Part shown: positions 26,230 through 35,834 of the stretch, one piece after another
Layout: each line of letters starts with the position of its first letter
Position numbering within the stretch: the first letter of the stretch is position 1
NCBI RefSeq assembly: GCF_963677195.1
Contig: NZ_OY781918.1
Location: 4,700,923-4,764,922, forward strand
Direction: 5' to 3'
DNA: 64,000 nt
DNA from: an uncultured Marinifilum sp.
GTDB lineage: Bacteria > Bacteroidota > Bacteroidia > Bacteroidales > Marinifilaceae
Position numbers and translations under genes: made by a program
The notes under the pieces: generated by a model
What the model was told of the DNA's origin: nothing
Database searches by the model: none
Seen by the model: the letters and a program-made list of their open reading frames with translations, nothing else

Positions 26230-28356
26230 CTAATTCACAATTATTTTTTGAGTATAAACTGCATTATCACCTGTTAATCGAACAATATACATCCCTTTTG
26301 TTTCGGGCATGTTTATGATATGTATTTCTGACTGACCTTTATTTATAGTTTGAGATCTGCACACATTACCGTTTATTCCAATAAGCTCATATTTATTAAA
26401 TATATTTTCCTTCATTAAAATTTTCATCCACCCTTCGGTAAGCAAAGTTGGAAATACCGTAACTCCATATTGTACAGCATCTTTAATACCTGTAGCAATG
26501 GCTTCTTCGTATAATCCAACTTGTAAAATTACCGAACTCACTCTTCCTTCCGAGTCTGGGAACTTCACATCAATTTCGTTATCTGCTTTTAAATTTTCGA
26601 ATGGAATGGGAATATTAATCATCCCAAAAAAATCATCCCGATTTGCCTGATCTCCACCAGCCCAATTATCGGGAACTGTTACTTGAATACCATTTACCAA
26701 TACAGTTGGTTTTTTAGATTTATTATGCTTTCTCCCGATAGATACTCTCAAATTAGCAACACCACCAGCGTTTCCAATATCAACACCATTAAAGTTAAAC
26801 TTAAGATTTCCTGAAATGGTTTTAAGGTGCTGCTCGGTATAATATTTTGTACTTCTTAAGCTATTTGTAAATGAAATCGAATTATTAAAAGAATATTCCA
26901 TAACAACCGTTTCATCGGGAATTAAGCTTATTTCCGATGGAACAGAAGATTGTGTTTCATCAGAGTAAACCGGATTTTTATCGTCCCAAATTTTAAGACT
27001 CTTAATTCTTACACTATTAACATTTTCTTGGCCTTCAAATTGATTCAAATCAACAAGTAAATTTTTATCATCCAAATTACTCAATGCCATATAAAGTTTA
27101 TTGTCACTAACAAAAGCCTGAGTTTGAATATCAGGATTATTCACAGATATTTGCACCCTTTTGCCTTTTACATCCTTCCACAATTCAAAGAAATGCACCC
27201 GTGGAGTAAAAACCCACTCGGTATTGGCATCGATGGGCACACCTATTTCTTTTGGTCGCCAAAGCACCGAACCGTAAGGCTGGTAATTATTTGCTTCGGT
27301 AATGTGCCAAGTAGCTTTTGAACCAATAAAAGGTATTGCCAGCATCATATTATTTTCACGATCGAGTAAATTAAATAAAATATGATTGATTGATTTTATA
27401 GATTGTACACTTCTTATATCGCTATAATCATCGCCAAAACCTTTTTCTATTCCGCCAAATTCGGTTATTGCGTGAGGTTTAACAAATCCCCACTTTGTGT
27501 AACTATAAGTTTCTATTAAATCTAAAAGAGCTTCAGAATTAGATCCTGATCTTTTACTATCGGCTCCTGTTACATTAATTCCATCGTAAATATGAGTTGC
27601 AAAAGCATCCATGTGATCGCCTGCAACATCCATAAACATTTTCATTCTCGTATTCCAATGTTCAAAATCCCACAACTCAACCGATGGCCATGCACTAGAA
27701 TAACCAACTACATTTACGTTCTCCAATTCTGGTGTTTCATCGAACTTTTTACCAATAGCACCAAACCATTCAGCCATACGTTCACGCATTAACTGATCAT
27801 CTGGTTGTTCAGCACTAAAAACATCATCGCCAGCATGAACAAAGGGTTCATTCATGGGTTCGAACCAAAGGGGTCTGTCCTCATCGGTAAAAAAATGTTT
27901 AAAATATTGAGCCGACCAATCGGCAGCTTTCTCTTTATCTAAACTCCATCGAGCAACATTTGCGGGATGTTCGGTTATTACTTGTCGGTTAGAGTGGCGC
28001 CACCATGTTGCTTGTGACTTATTATAATTTATTTGAGAATTTCCTTTGCTTATTATATCGGCTTCATTTTCCGGATAAACACCTACTTCTCCGCCAGCCT
28101 TATTTTTAGCCCAAGAAAAAGGGCCCCAAAAACCACGTCCGAAACCAGCATTTAATTCTTCTGTATAGTATTCAAATTCTTCATCTGTAATTCCACCATC
28201 GCCCCAGGTAGCGTGCATGTTAAAAAATTTGCTTCGATCTAAATCAGAAACATCACCAATATAATATTGAATGTTTGGATTAACAGTTAGCTTATTCTGT
28301 GTAAATCCAGAAAAAGAAGAGATAAGCAAAATTAAAAAAGGAAAAAATTTATTCAT
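26230..28356 (-). CDS. GH86 beta-agarase/porphyranase with type IX secretion domain
   Basis: A 708-residue secreted enzyme. The catalytic (beta/alpha)8 barrel spans about 25-400, with acid/base Glu170 in WFEPMNEPFVHAGD and nucleophile Glu299 in HAITEFGGIEKG, as in GH86 enzymes that cut agarose or porphyran. Two beta-sandwich domains follow (about 400-490 and 505-625; the second has NFNGVDIGN and VNGIQVTVP). The last 75 residues (VTVFPTLLTEG to AVYTQKIIVN) are a type-A type IX secretion sorting domain, so the enzyme should be exported to the cell surface or medium. It has its own C-tract promoter. This is the likely initiating endo-enzyme of the locus. Confidence 0.9.
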   Translation of the reverse strand: MNKFFPFLILLISSFSGFTQNKLTVNPNIQYYIGDVSDLDRSKFFNMHATWGDGGITDEEFEYYTEELNAGFGRGFWGPFSWAKNKAGGEVGVYPENEADIISKGNSQINYNKSQATWWRHSNRQVITEHPANVARWSLDKEKAADWSAQYFKHFFTDEDRPLWFEPMNEPFVHAGDDVFSAEQPDDQLMRERMAEWFGAIGKKFDETPELENVNVVGYSSAWPSVELWDFEHWNTRMKMFMDVAGDHMDAFATHIYDGINVTGADSKRSGSNSEALLDLIETYSYTKWGFVKPHAITEFGGIEKGFGDDYSDIRSVQSIKSINHILFNLLDRENNMMLAIPFIGSKATWHITEANNYQPYGSVLWRPKEIGVPIDANTEWVFTPRVHFFELWKDVKGKRVQISVNNPDIQTQAFVSDNKLYMALSNLDDKNLLVDLNQFEGQENVNSVRIKSLKIWDDKNPVYSDETQSSVPSEISLIPDETVVMEYSFNNSISFTNSLRSTKYYTEQHLKTISGNLKFNFNGVDIGNAGGVANLRVSIGRKHNKSKKPTVLVNGIQVTVPDNWAGGDQANRDDFFGMINIPIPFENLKADNEIDVKFPDSEGRVSSVILQVGLYEEAIATGIKDAVQYGVTVFPTLLTEGWMKILMKENIFNKYELIGINGNVCRSQTINKGQSEIHIINMPETKGMYIVRLTGDNAVYTQKIIVN

Positions 28357-28388
28357 AGCAGATCAAAATTAAAACGTTTTCGACATTA

Positions 28389-28446
28389 CAAAGAGCTTAA
28401 AAAAAACGTAAAATAGAAGAAAGAAATTCTTCTTAAATAAAGGGGG
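28389..28446 (-). promoter_or_regulatory. C-tract promoter of the GH86 gene
   Basis: Weak sense-strand -7 box GCTCTTTG (28389-28396; two mismatches) and a C5 tract at 28442-28446, 45 bases upstream of it. The proximal site is not a C-tract here. A better-looking TAATTTTG (28364-28371) is only 7 bases from the ATG and lacks the spacing. Confidence 0.5.
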
Positions 28447-28481
28447 ATATCGTTATTTAATTGCGCCTAAATAACCAATAC

Positions 28482-28514
28482 AAAAAAAGTCGCTTCTTAA
28501 AAGTAAGAAGCGAC
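28482..28514 (-). terminator. Terminator after sulfatase 28564-30249
   Basis: On the minus strand, arms 28504-28514 and 28489-28499 (GTCGCTTCTTA-type) pair perfectly and are followed by seven T. Confidence 0.9.
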
Positions 28515-28563
28515 ACACAACAACATGTAATGATCTATAAAAAAAAACTAACAATTTTTCTAT

Positions 28564-30249
28564 TTACTCATGTTTAACTACACCATATTTTTCCATCATA
28601 CTTTCTGCAGTATATCGTAATACTTTTGGTTTTTCTGTTCCTCTAGCCTCTTTAATTAAAATTCCCCATTGTTCTCTCAACATCTCAATTTTATCGGCAT
28701 ATTTTTTATCCCCAATTAAATTTTTCATTTCCTGAGGATCCTCTTTTAAGTTATAAAGTTCCTCATATACGGCTTCTTCTCCATTTAGTGGTCCTTCAAT
28801 AAATGTACGATACAATGCAATATCTGGATCGTGTACCGAATACAACATATCTTTTAACTTTATTCCCATATCTTTTGCCACTTTAATTTTTGCGGTAGCC
28901 GAAAGATTCTCATTTTTATAATAGCGAATGTACTTCCATTCCTTGTTTTGAACCGATTCGCAACGAGGATTTCCAAATTGAGTAGACCATATATTTTCGG
29001 TAAATAAAAAATCCCTTACTTTCTCATTAGAAGCATCTATAATTCCTGAAATATCCTTACCCTGATAACTTTTTGGAATATCTACACCTCCATAGCTTAA
29101 AATTGTGGGAGCAATATCAATAGTTTGCACTAACTCATCAACCACACGACCTCTCGCTTTACGTGATGTTAATGGATTATATATAATCATAGGAACATGA
29201 GTACACTGCTCGTAACACAATGCTTTTCCGCCTAATCCTTGCTGTCCCATAAACAATCCATGGTCGGAAGTATAAATAATAATAGTATTCTTATCTAAAC
29301 CCTGCTTTTTTAAGTTGGCTCTTAATTTCCCCAACAAACCATCAATTCCTGTCATGGCCTGCATCTGTCTTATCGAGCGTTCTTTTGTATCTTCTGGAGT
29401 ATCAACATAACTATAACCAACCTGACGATCTTCTGCTCTTAACAAATCGGCGGGCAACTTAGGTGTTACAATATCTTTTTTAGCAATATAATTTGAGGCC
29501 AGCGGAATATCCTTATCCCGATATAAAGTACGGTAAATTACCGAATCTGTTGGCAATTGTTTCATGGTTCCTGTACTTGCTCCATGTGGCAAATTAAAAC
29601 AAATACTTAAGCAAAATGGTTTATCCTCTGGTCTTGAATCAAGAAAATGCAAAGCTCCATCTAAACGGTATTCATTCTTATCTAAAAAATCATCAACACC
29701 TTCGTTAATCACCTCAACCTGAGTATCGTATTTTGCACCTTTAAATATTTTATGTCTTTTTTTAGGGTAAAAGCTAAGATGTCCGTGACCAGCATACCAA
29801 TAGTCAAAAGATTTATCCATCAATCCACTTTGATACCCACCATCACCTACTGGTGAATGATTTTTTCCAATATAACCTGTATAATACCCATTATTCTTTA
29901 GTACTACAGGATATGATTCTTCCCATGCTTTAGGAGAAACACTAGTACCCGAATTAAAATTAACTCCGTGCTTACGTTCAAACTGACTCAATAGCATAGA
30001 CACTCTACTAGGAGTACAAATTGCACTTGTAACATGCGCATTGGTAAATCGAACGCCCTGATCAGCCATTTTATCAAACTGAGGAGTTTTAAGTAATTCA
30101 TTCCCATTACATCCTAACAAATCAAATTGCTGATCATCCGTAAGAATAAAAATTACATTTGGTTTTGATTCCTTTTTTGTGGATTTGGCATTTGCATTCA
30201 CAATACTTGCCAAGCCTAAAAACAGAATTAAAATTATTTTATTTTTCAT
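28564..30249 (-). CDS. S1 family sulfatase (Cys-type)
   Basis: A 561-residue secreted sulfatase, with a signal peptide ending near NANA. The formylglycine motif is CTPSR at Cys78, the metal ligands are the TDDQQ region near 38-40 and the TSDHGLFMGQQG segment, and NHSPVGDG replaces the GKWHLG phrase of many relatives. The spacing and C-terminal length resemble the iduronate-2-sulfatase/choline-sulfatase-like branch of S1. In this locus its substrate is most likely a sulfated galactan oligosaccharide, which is inferred from neighbours. It is a single-gene transcript with a C-tract promoter upstream and a strong terminator downstream. Confidence 0.92.
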   Translation of the reverse strand: MKNKIILILFLGLASIVNANAKSTKKESKPNVIFILTDDQQFDLLGCNGNELLKTPQFDKMADQGVRFTNAHVTSAICTPSRVSMLLSQFERKHGVNFNSGTSVSPKAWEESYPVVLKNNGYYTGYIGKNHSPVGDGGYQSGLMDKSFDYWYAGHGHLSFYPKKRHKIFKGAKYDTQVEVINEGVDDFLDKNEYRLDGALHFLDSRPEDKPFCLSICFNLPHGASTGTMKQLPTDSVIYRTLYRDKDIPLASNYIAKKDIVTPKLPADLLRAEDRQVGYSYVDTPEDTKERSIRQMQAMTGIDGLLGKLRANLKKQGLDKNTIIIYTSDHGLFMGQQGLGGKALCYEQCTHVPMIIYNPLTSRKARGRVVDELVQTIDIAPTILSYGGVDIPKSYQGKDISGIIDASNEKVRDFLFTENIWSTQFGNPRCESVQNKEWKYIRYYKNENLSATAKIKVAKDMGIKLKDMLYSVHDPDIALYRTFIEGPLNGEEAVYEELYNLKEDPQEMKNLIGDKKYADKIEMLREQWGILIKEARGTEKPKVLRYTAESMMEKYGVVKHE

Positions 30250-30317
30250 TTCTAAAATTTACTGGTTTCCATACTTAAAAATACTTTCGCAAAGTGTAGC
30301 TTATTAAAATTACTATA

Positions 30318-30375
30318 CAAATTGACTTATTTTTAACTAAAAATACAGGGATAAATTACAAATGATAATAGGGGG
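30318..30375 (-). promoter_or_regulatory. C-tract promoter of sulfatase 28564-30249
   Basis: Sense -7 box TCAATTTG (30318-30325, one mismatch), C3 at 30348-30350 (22 bases upstream) and C5 at 30371-30375 (45 bases upstream). The rest of the 30250-30620 gap holds only this and the divergent promoter. Confidence 0.65.
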
Positions 30376-30558
30376 AAATCAATATTTATATTAACTCATA
30401 ACTTTAACATATAGACTAATTAAGAGCAAAAGTTAATTCGTAATTTCATAAAATAAAACTAACAACAAAAACTAAAACAAACTAAGGTATTATTCTACAG
30501 AACTTGCATATTACAAAGCTGTTTCAATGAAAATTCACCACGGATATATTGCTATAAT

Positions 30559-30593
30559 CCCCCTATCCTTGTAAAGGAAAAACTTTACATTTG
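30559..30593 (+). promoter_or_regulatory. C-tract promoter of the GH43 gene
   Basis: Perfect -7 box TACATTTG (30586-30593) with C5 at 30559-30563, 22 bases upstream. The distal position (about 30536-30541) has only CACCAC. The -7 box covers a TTG that could be read as a start codon, which argues for the ATG at 30621 instead. Confidence 0.65.
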
Positions 30594-30620
30594 AACAAGA
30601 CATTTAAATATATAAATCAA

Positions 30621-31970
30621 ATGAACAGACCTTTATTACTTAAAAGTATTCTTGTTTTACTGCTTGCAATGCATCACATTTTCGGATATAGCCAAAACCC
30701 TCTTGTAACGCATATGTTTACCGCCGACCCAACAGCTCGGGTTTTCGATGGTAAATTGTTTGTTTTTCCTTCGAGCGATACCTATCCACCAGCAGGACGA
30801 GAAGCAGAATTTCCTCGCTTTTGCATGCCAGGATATCATGCTTTTTCTTTGGAAAATGGTTCCACCTGGAAAGATCACGGATGGGTACTGAAAGAAAATG
30901 ATGTGCCCTGGGGTGAAAAAGACACCTACGCTATGTGGGCTCCGGATTGTATCGAAAAGGATGGAAAATATTATTATTACTATCCGGCTAAGCCAAAAAA
31001 AGACAAAGCTTTTAGAAGAATTGGTGTTGGTGTATCAGACAATCCTACTGGCCCTTTTAAATGGGAAAAAAGTTTTATAAAAGATGTTTCGGGTATTGAT
31101 CCAGGATTGCTTTTAGACGATAACAACAAAGCCTATTTGTTTTTTGGTGGAGGTCATGAATTGTATGGAGCTCCTTTAAAAGAAAATATGAAAGAAATAG
31201 CCAAAAAACCTATTCTTATTGAAGGTTTACCTGCTGGATACAAAGAAGGATCCTTCCCTTTTAAGAAAGATGGTGTGTACTACCTGACTTTTGCTCATGT
31301 TTTTCCGGACGAAGGATACACCATTGGCTATGCTACAAGCAATAGACCATTGGGACCTTATCAATACCGTGGTAAAATAATGGATAACATTCACAACGGC
31401 ACCAATCATCATTCTGTGGTTAAATACAAAGATCAATGGATTCTTTTTTATCACTCATGGGACATTAGCGGTTACAACAAATTGCGTTCGATGCGAGCCG
31501 ATTACATGACTTTCAAAAAAGATGGCACCATTAAAAAAGTAAAACCCACTCTTCGTGGAATTGGAACTCCTCAAGTGAATGATACAATTCAGATTGACAG
31601 ATACAATGAAATTTCGGGAGCTAATACAGCTTTTGTTGGCGGAAATGAGCCTAATGGATGGATGGTTTGTGATGCTAAAATGATGAGCTTTGTGAAATTT
31701 AACCGTGTAAAATTTGATGGTGCAAAAAAAATTAAAGCACGCATAGCCAGCGGACAACGAAATGGAAGTTTCGAAATAAGACTAAACAATCCGAAAGGAA
31801 AACTTGTTGCCGAATTTCCAATTAACTATACAGGTGGATGGAACACTTGGAAAACCATAGAAACAGAGCTTAAAGAATCTATTAGCGGAACACACAATCT
31901 TGTTGTTGTATTTAAATCAGATTGGGGAAATACAAAATCAGTTAATTTAAACTGGTTACTGCTTCAATAA
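30621..31970 (+). CDS. GH43 family glycosidase with C-terminal CBM6-like domain
   Basis: A secreted protein of about 449 residues. The five-blade propeller (about 25-320) has the GH43 triad: Asp36 in MFTADPTARV (base), Asp160 in SGIDPGLLLDD (pKa modulator) and Glu209 in GYKEGSFPF (acid). Residues about 325-449 form a beta-sandwich resembling CBM6 (FVKFNRVKFDGAKKIKARIAS; HNLVVVFKS). GH43 members remove arabinose, xylose or galactose units. The target here is unknown, and a beta-linked side sugar on the algal galactan is plausible. I chose the ATG at 30621 because the promoter lies over the TTG at 30591 and the signal peptide begins cleanly with MNRPLLLKS. The esterase gene at 32134 may share its transcript. 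Confidence 0.85.
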   Translation: MNRPLLLKSILVLLLAMHHIFGYSQNPLVTHMFTADPTARVFDGKLFVFPSSDTYPPAGREAEFPRFCMPGYHAFSLENGSTWKDHGWVLKENDVPWGEKDTYAMWAPDCIEKDGKYYYYYPAKPKKDKAFRRIGVGVSDNPTGPFKWEKSFIKDVSGIDPGLLLDDNNKAYLFFGGGHELYGAPLKENMKEIAKKPILIEGLPAGYKEGSFPFKKDGVYYLTFAHVFPDEGYTIGYATSNRPLGPYQYRGKIMDNIHNGTNHHSVVKYKDQWILFYHSWDISGYNKLRSMRADYMTFKKDGTIKKVKPTLRGIGTPQVNDTIQIDRYNEISGANTAFVGGNEPNGWMVCDAKMMSFVKFNRVKFDGAKKIKARIASGQRNGSFEIRLNNPKGKLVAEFPINYTGGWNTWKTIETELKESISGTHNLVVVFKSDWGNTKSVNLNWLLLQ

Positions 31971-32005
31971 GAATTTTTGATTCTCATTTTCAAATCCTAT
32001 TTTTA

Positions 32006-32039
32006 AGAATGTCACTATGCTTGCGTATAGTGACATTCT
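32006..32039. terminator. Perfect 13-bp hairpin after GH43 gene
   Basis: Arms 32006-32018 and 32027-32039 (AGAATGTCACTAT and its exact complement) around an 8-base loop. There is no T-run on the plus strand after it, but a TTTTT lies before it. It may stabilise or attenuate rather than stop transcription into the esterase gene. Confidence 0.55.
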
Positions 32040-32133
32040 GCATAAAGGCTATTTCAAAAATGATGAGTAACTTGCACTTTAACAAAACTCAAAAATAACA
32101 GGCAGTTATACGAATACAAATAATGCTCCTAGA

Positions 32134-33051
32134 ATGAAAAAAGCGACAATACTATCCTTACTGATTACAATCTCATTTTCTGTTTTCAGTCAAAGTAACA
32201 TCCTGAAATTATGGACAAATGAAATTCCAAACAGCCAGAATTCAATTGAAGAAGAAATCGTCGAATCGACAGGCATAATAAGGATTTCTAAGGTGCAAAC
32301 ACCCACATTGGAAGTGTTTCTGCCCGCAAAAAATAATGCAAACGGACAAGCGGTTGTTATTTGTCCGGGTGGTGGTTATGGCATATTGGCTTACGACTGG
32401 GAAGGAACTGATATTGCTAAATGGTTGAATTCGAAAGGGATTGCTGCTTTTGTTCTAAAATACCGCTTGCCTCAATCAAAATCAGTAATTGAAAGCCACA
32501 AAGCTCCTTTGCAAGATGCAATACGAGCAATACGAACCATTCGATACAATGCCGAGAAATACAATATCAGTAAAAATAAAATTGGCGTTATGGGTTTTTC
32601 TGCTGGAGGACATCTTGCGTCTACCCTTGGGACTCATTACAATGATGTGATGTATACAGCAAAAGATAGCATTGATCAAGAATCTGCTCGCCCAGATTTT
32701 ATGGCTCTTATTTATCCGGTAATTAGCATGAAGGATGGTATTACTCATAATGGATCAAAGAAAAATTTATTAGGAAAAGATCCTGCAATGAAATTAGTTG
32801 ATAAATTCTCCAATGAATTGCAAGTAACAAAAGATACTCCTCCAACATTTCTGATTCATGCTTCGGATGACAAAGCCGTTCCTGTTCAGAATAGCCTATT
32901 GATGTACAATTCATTAATAAAAAACGGAGTTTATACCGAAATGCACATCTATCCTAGTGGTGGTCATGGCTTTTCATTTGGACACAAGAGAGGCCACGTT
33001 AGCTCATGGACTGATTTGTTTTGTAATTGGATACAATCCATTCCTAAATAA
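32134..33051 (+). CDS. Secreted alpha/beta-hydrolase esterase
   Basis: A 305-residue secreted hydrolase, with a signal peptide ending near VFSQ. The nucleophile is Ser156 in GVMGFSAGGH, the acid is in HASDDKAVPV, and His is in YPSGGHGFSFG. The oxyanion HGG-like loop is CPGGGYGILA. The pattern belongs to the acetyl-xylan-esterase-like branch of the alpha/beta-hydrolase fold (BD-FAE/peptidase S9-like). It probably removes ester groups such as acetyl from sugars, complementing the CE2-like enzyme at 25056. No C-tract promoter is visible upstream. It is either cotranscribed with the GH43 gene across the hairpin or has an unrecognised promoter. Confidence 0.82.
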   Translation: MKKATILSLLITISFSVFSQSNILKLWTNEIPNSQNSIEEEIVESTGIIRISKVQTPTLEVFLPAKNNANGQAVVICPGGGYGILAYDWEGTDIAKWLNSKGIAAFVLKYRLPQSKSVIESHKAPLQDAIRAIRTIRYNAEKYNISKNKIGVMGFSAGGHLASTLGTHYNDVMYTAKDSIDQESARPDFMALIYPVISMKDGITHNGSKKNLLGKDPAMKLVDKFSNELQVTKDTPPTFLIHASDDKAVPVQNSLLMYNSLIKNGVYTEMHIYPSGGHGFSFGHKRGHVSSWTDLFCNWIQSIPK

Positions 33052-33069
33052 TAATGCCAATTACAAAAG

Positions 33070-33107
33070 AAAAGCGGAATGATTCTTAAAAGTCATTCCG
33101 CTTTTTT
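33070..33107. terminator. Bidirectional terminator
   Basis: Arms AAAAGCGGAATGA (33070-33082) and TCATTCCGCTTTT (33093-33105) are perfect complements, followed by further T. It separates the converging esterase and GH2 genes. Confidence 0.9.
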
Positions 33108-33154
33108 ATTAATTCACATCTAGAACTAAAGAATCTCTAATTTCCATAGAGTAA

Positions 33155-35680
33155 TTAATTTACAAGAACCTCCAACTCAGAGCTAGATAACTCTTTTGTC
33201 TTTGCCTTCACAGTGATTTTACCAGCTTCAAAAGTCGATTGTAAAATCAACAAACACTTTCCTCCAGATGTCACAATTTTATTGGACTGATAATCCTGAA
33301 TATTCATTGGTGAACCATTGTCAACACCAAGTAATTTGGCCGGTCCGTCAATCTTAAACTCCACTTCCATTTCCTGAGTTTTTACGGGGATACTATTCTC
33401 ATCAGTTAATTGCAGTGTATAGTGAATAACATCGTAGCCATTAGCAGCTATTTTCTCCTGATCTGCTACAAGCATCAGTTTTTGAACTTCCTTTGCGGTT
33501 TGCAGACTATTTTCTCCTACTCCATCAACAGCTTTAGCTGTAAGTTTCCCTTCTTGGTAGGGAATCATAAATTTAATAATGTGATCTTCATTATCGGCTA
33601 ATGACTGTATGCCTATTGATTTATCATTTAAGAATAGCTCAATTTTCTCTTGGTTTGTATATACCTCTACAGCAATACTATCACCCTCAGAATAATTCCA
33701 ATGCTCGTTTACCTCTTGCCATCCCCATTTTTGATGATTGGTCCAATCTTTTTCTTTCTCCACTAATAATTTCTGGCTCGCATGCCATTTGTAGGGTGAT
33801 TTCTCCAACAATTGAGTTGTTATGTGAACTTGTGGTTCCTCATTCCATAGGGCTTTAAACATTTGATATGATGGCTTTTTAAAGCCTGCAAAATCGAGCA
33901 AACCACTTCCACTTCCTCTTTTAGGCCAAGCTCTCGATTCTCCCATATAGTTTATACCTGTCCAAAGAAAAATGCCAGAGATAAAATCTTTTTCTACCAC
34001 TGGTTTCCAATCGTGCCAGCGTGTCCAATTCTCTGTTCCCAAAAACACTTTATCAGGATAATTCTTTTTGCAATAATCGTAAACCGATTGTCGATAAGAC
34101 AAGCCTACAATATCCAATGCATCAGCATAACCTGAAAAATTACTTACACTTGGAATTACCAGATTTGCAGTTACAGGTCTCGATAAATCGATCTCTTTTA
34201 CCCATTTAGATAATTTACGAGCCGTTTCTGCTACCTTATATTTCCCTTTTGGCTGATTCTTAAAATTCGATTTAATTTTCTTAACAGAAAAAGGAGGTTC
34301 ATCCCAATAATAATTTACATCTCCCACTTTATTACTTCCCCAATAACCGGTTGCTGCACCATAATTAGGGAAAGTCCACTCTATTTCATTTCCAATACTC
34401 CACATGATAATCGAAGGATGATTTCGATCTCGTTTCACCATACTTTTAATATCGCGCTCGGCCCATTCTTCAAAACTATGGGTATAACCTTTAGTAATGT
34501 CTTCTTCTGCTTCCTGATTGTAGTTATTTCTCTTGTCTTTAGGATTTTGCCACTCATCGAAAGCTTCTTCCTGAACAAGAAATCCCATCTCATCGCAAAT
34601 GTCTAAAAATTCTGATGATGCCGGATTATGAGCCGTTCGTATTGCATTGCAACCAGCTTCTTTTAATGCTTTTAATCTGCGTTCCCAAACACCTTTTGGC
34701 ACGGCAGCACCTACCAATCCACCATCGTGATGCAAGCAAACTCCTTTTAAAAGCATGTTCTTACCATTTAGGAAAAATCCCAAATCTTTATCAAACTTAA
34801 AATTACGAATGCCAAATGTATTTGAAAGTTCATCGATCTTTTCTCCATCAACAAATACCTCTGAAGTAGCTATGTATAAATTTGGATTTTCGGTATCCCA
34901 AAGGCTAGGCGAAACTAATTCTATATTTTGATTTGTGGTTTGTGTACTTTTTGTTAGTAAGTTCAAAGTTGTTTCTTCAAAGCCAACCTGCTCATTCTGA
35001 AAATAAATTTTTGTTTTCAGAATTACAGATACATCTTTATTAAAATCATTACTTAATTCAGTTATAATGTTGACCTTTGCTTTTTCCGCTGAAACCTCGG
35101 GTGTTGTTATCTGTACACCCCATTGAGGAATGTTCACTTTACTGCAAGCAATCAATTTTACATTTCGATATATTCCTGAACCAGGATACCAACGAGAATC
35201 CAAATAAGCCGATCGGTCTACTTTCACAGCTATCACATTCTTTTTATCGCCATAGTTTAAATAATCGGATAAATCATAAGCAAAAGGAGCATAACCAAAT
35301 GGTCGCTTACCTAAATAATGACCATTAATCCACACCTCCGAATTGGTATAAACACCATCGAATTCTATTCTTGTAATTTTATTGGCTGCATCTGCTGGCA
35401 TTAAAAATGATTTTCGATACCATCCAATTCCACCGGGCAAAAATGCGGTTGCACCACCAGCATTTTCCTGAGTAAAAGAATGCTCTACACTCCAGTCGTG
35501 TGGTAAACGAACAGATCGCCACAGGGAATCTTCAAATTCGATATCGTAAGCTTTTTCGCTATCTCCTAAATTAAACTTCCAATCAAAATTAAAATCTTTG
35601 CTTGTTCTTACCGATTGACTTACAGGTTGGCAACTCGAAAAAAGGCCAAGTATCAAACTCAATATTAGTAGTTGTTTCAT
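33155..35680 (-). CDS. GH2 beta-galactosidase-like lipoprotein
   Basis: An 841-residue lipoprotein (lipobox Cys17). The domain order is jelly-roll sugar-binding (30-180), Ig-like (185-290), TIM barrel (295-600), then DUF4982-like and Ig-like tail domains. Acid/base Glu432 is in MWSIGNEIEW and nucleophile Glu550 is in VFLGTENWTRW; both are intact. RTAHNP and CLHHDG of the active site are present. It should remove beta-linked D-galactose, or a closely related sugar, from oligosaccharides in the periplasm. Its sister at 44720 shares the layout. It has its own C-tract promoter. Confidence 0.9.
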   Translation of the reverse strand: MKQLLILSLILGLFSSCQPVSQSVRTSKDFNFDWKFNLGDSEKAYDIEFEDSLWRSVRLPHDWSVEHSFTQENAGGATAFLPGGIGWYRKSFLMPADAANKITRIEFDGVYTNSEVWINGHYLGKRPFGYAPFAYDLSDYLNYGDKKNVIAVKVDRSAYLDSRWYPGSGIYRNVKLIACSKVNIPQWGVQITTPEVSAEKAKVNIITELSNDFNKDVSVILKTKIYFQNEQVGFEETTLNLLTKSTQTTNQNIELVSPSLWDTENPNLYIATSEVFVDGEKIDELSNTFGIRNFKFDKDLGFFLNGKNMLLKGVCLHHDGGLVGAAVPKGVWERRLKALKEAGCNAIRTAHNPASSEFLDICDEMGFLVQEEAFDEWQNPKDKRNNYNQEAEEDITKGYTHSFEEWAERDIKSMVKRDRNHPSIIMWSIGNEIEWTFPNYGAATGYWGSNKVGDVNYYWDEPPFSVKKIKSNFKNQPKGKYKVAETARKLSKWVKEIDLSRPVTANLVIPSVSNFSGYADALDIVGLSYRQSVYDYCKKNYPDKVFLGTENWTRWHDWKPVVEKDFISGIFLWTGINYMGESRAWPKRGSGSGLLDFAGFKKPSYQMFKALWNEEPQVHITTQLLEKSPYKWHASQKLLVEKEKDWTNHQKWGWQEVNEHWNYSEGDSIAVEVYTNQEKIELFLNDKSIGIQSLADNEDHIIKFMIPYQEGKLTAKAVDGVGENSLQTAKEVQKLMLVADQEKIAANGYDVIHYTLQLTDENSIPVKTQEMEVEFKIDGPAKLLGVDNGSPMNIQDYQSNKIVTSGGKCLLILQSTFEAGKITVKAKTKELSSSELEVLVN

Positions 35681-35706
35681 TATTTAAATTTAATTTGGTT
35701 TTGTAG

Positions 35707-35762
35707 TAAAATTACCACATACTTTAAATTATGCTGAGAAAAAATCATATTCATTAAAGGGG
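35707..35762 (-). promoter_or_regulatory. C-tract promoter of GH2 gene 33155-35680
   Basis: Sense -7 box TAATTTTA (35707-35714, one mismatch) with C4 at 35759-35762, 44 bases upstream. The proximal position is not a C-tract. Confidence 0.55.
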
Positions 35763-35772
35763 AATATTTGAT

Positions 35773-35806
35773 AAAAAAACCTGTTCAGATCGAATCCGAA
35801 CAGGTT
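35773..35806 (-). terminator. Terminator after GH29 gene 35835-37343
   Basis: On the minus strand AACCTGTTC pairs with GAACAGGTT (35778-35786 and 35798-35806), followed by a T-run. Confidence 0.85.
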
Positions 35807-35834
35807 ATATATTCTTTTACAAAAATCACTTTTA

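Noticed and set aside
30591..30620. TTG start for the GH43 gene
   Set aside because: The -7 box TACATTTG covers it, so the transcript would start after it. The ATG at 30621 gives a clean signal peptide.
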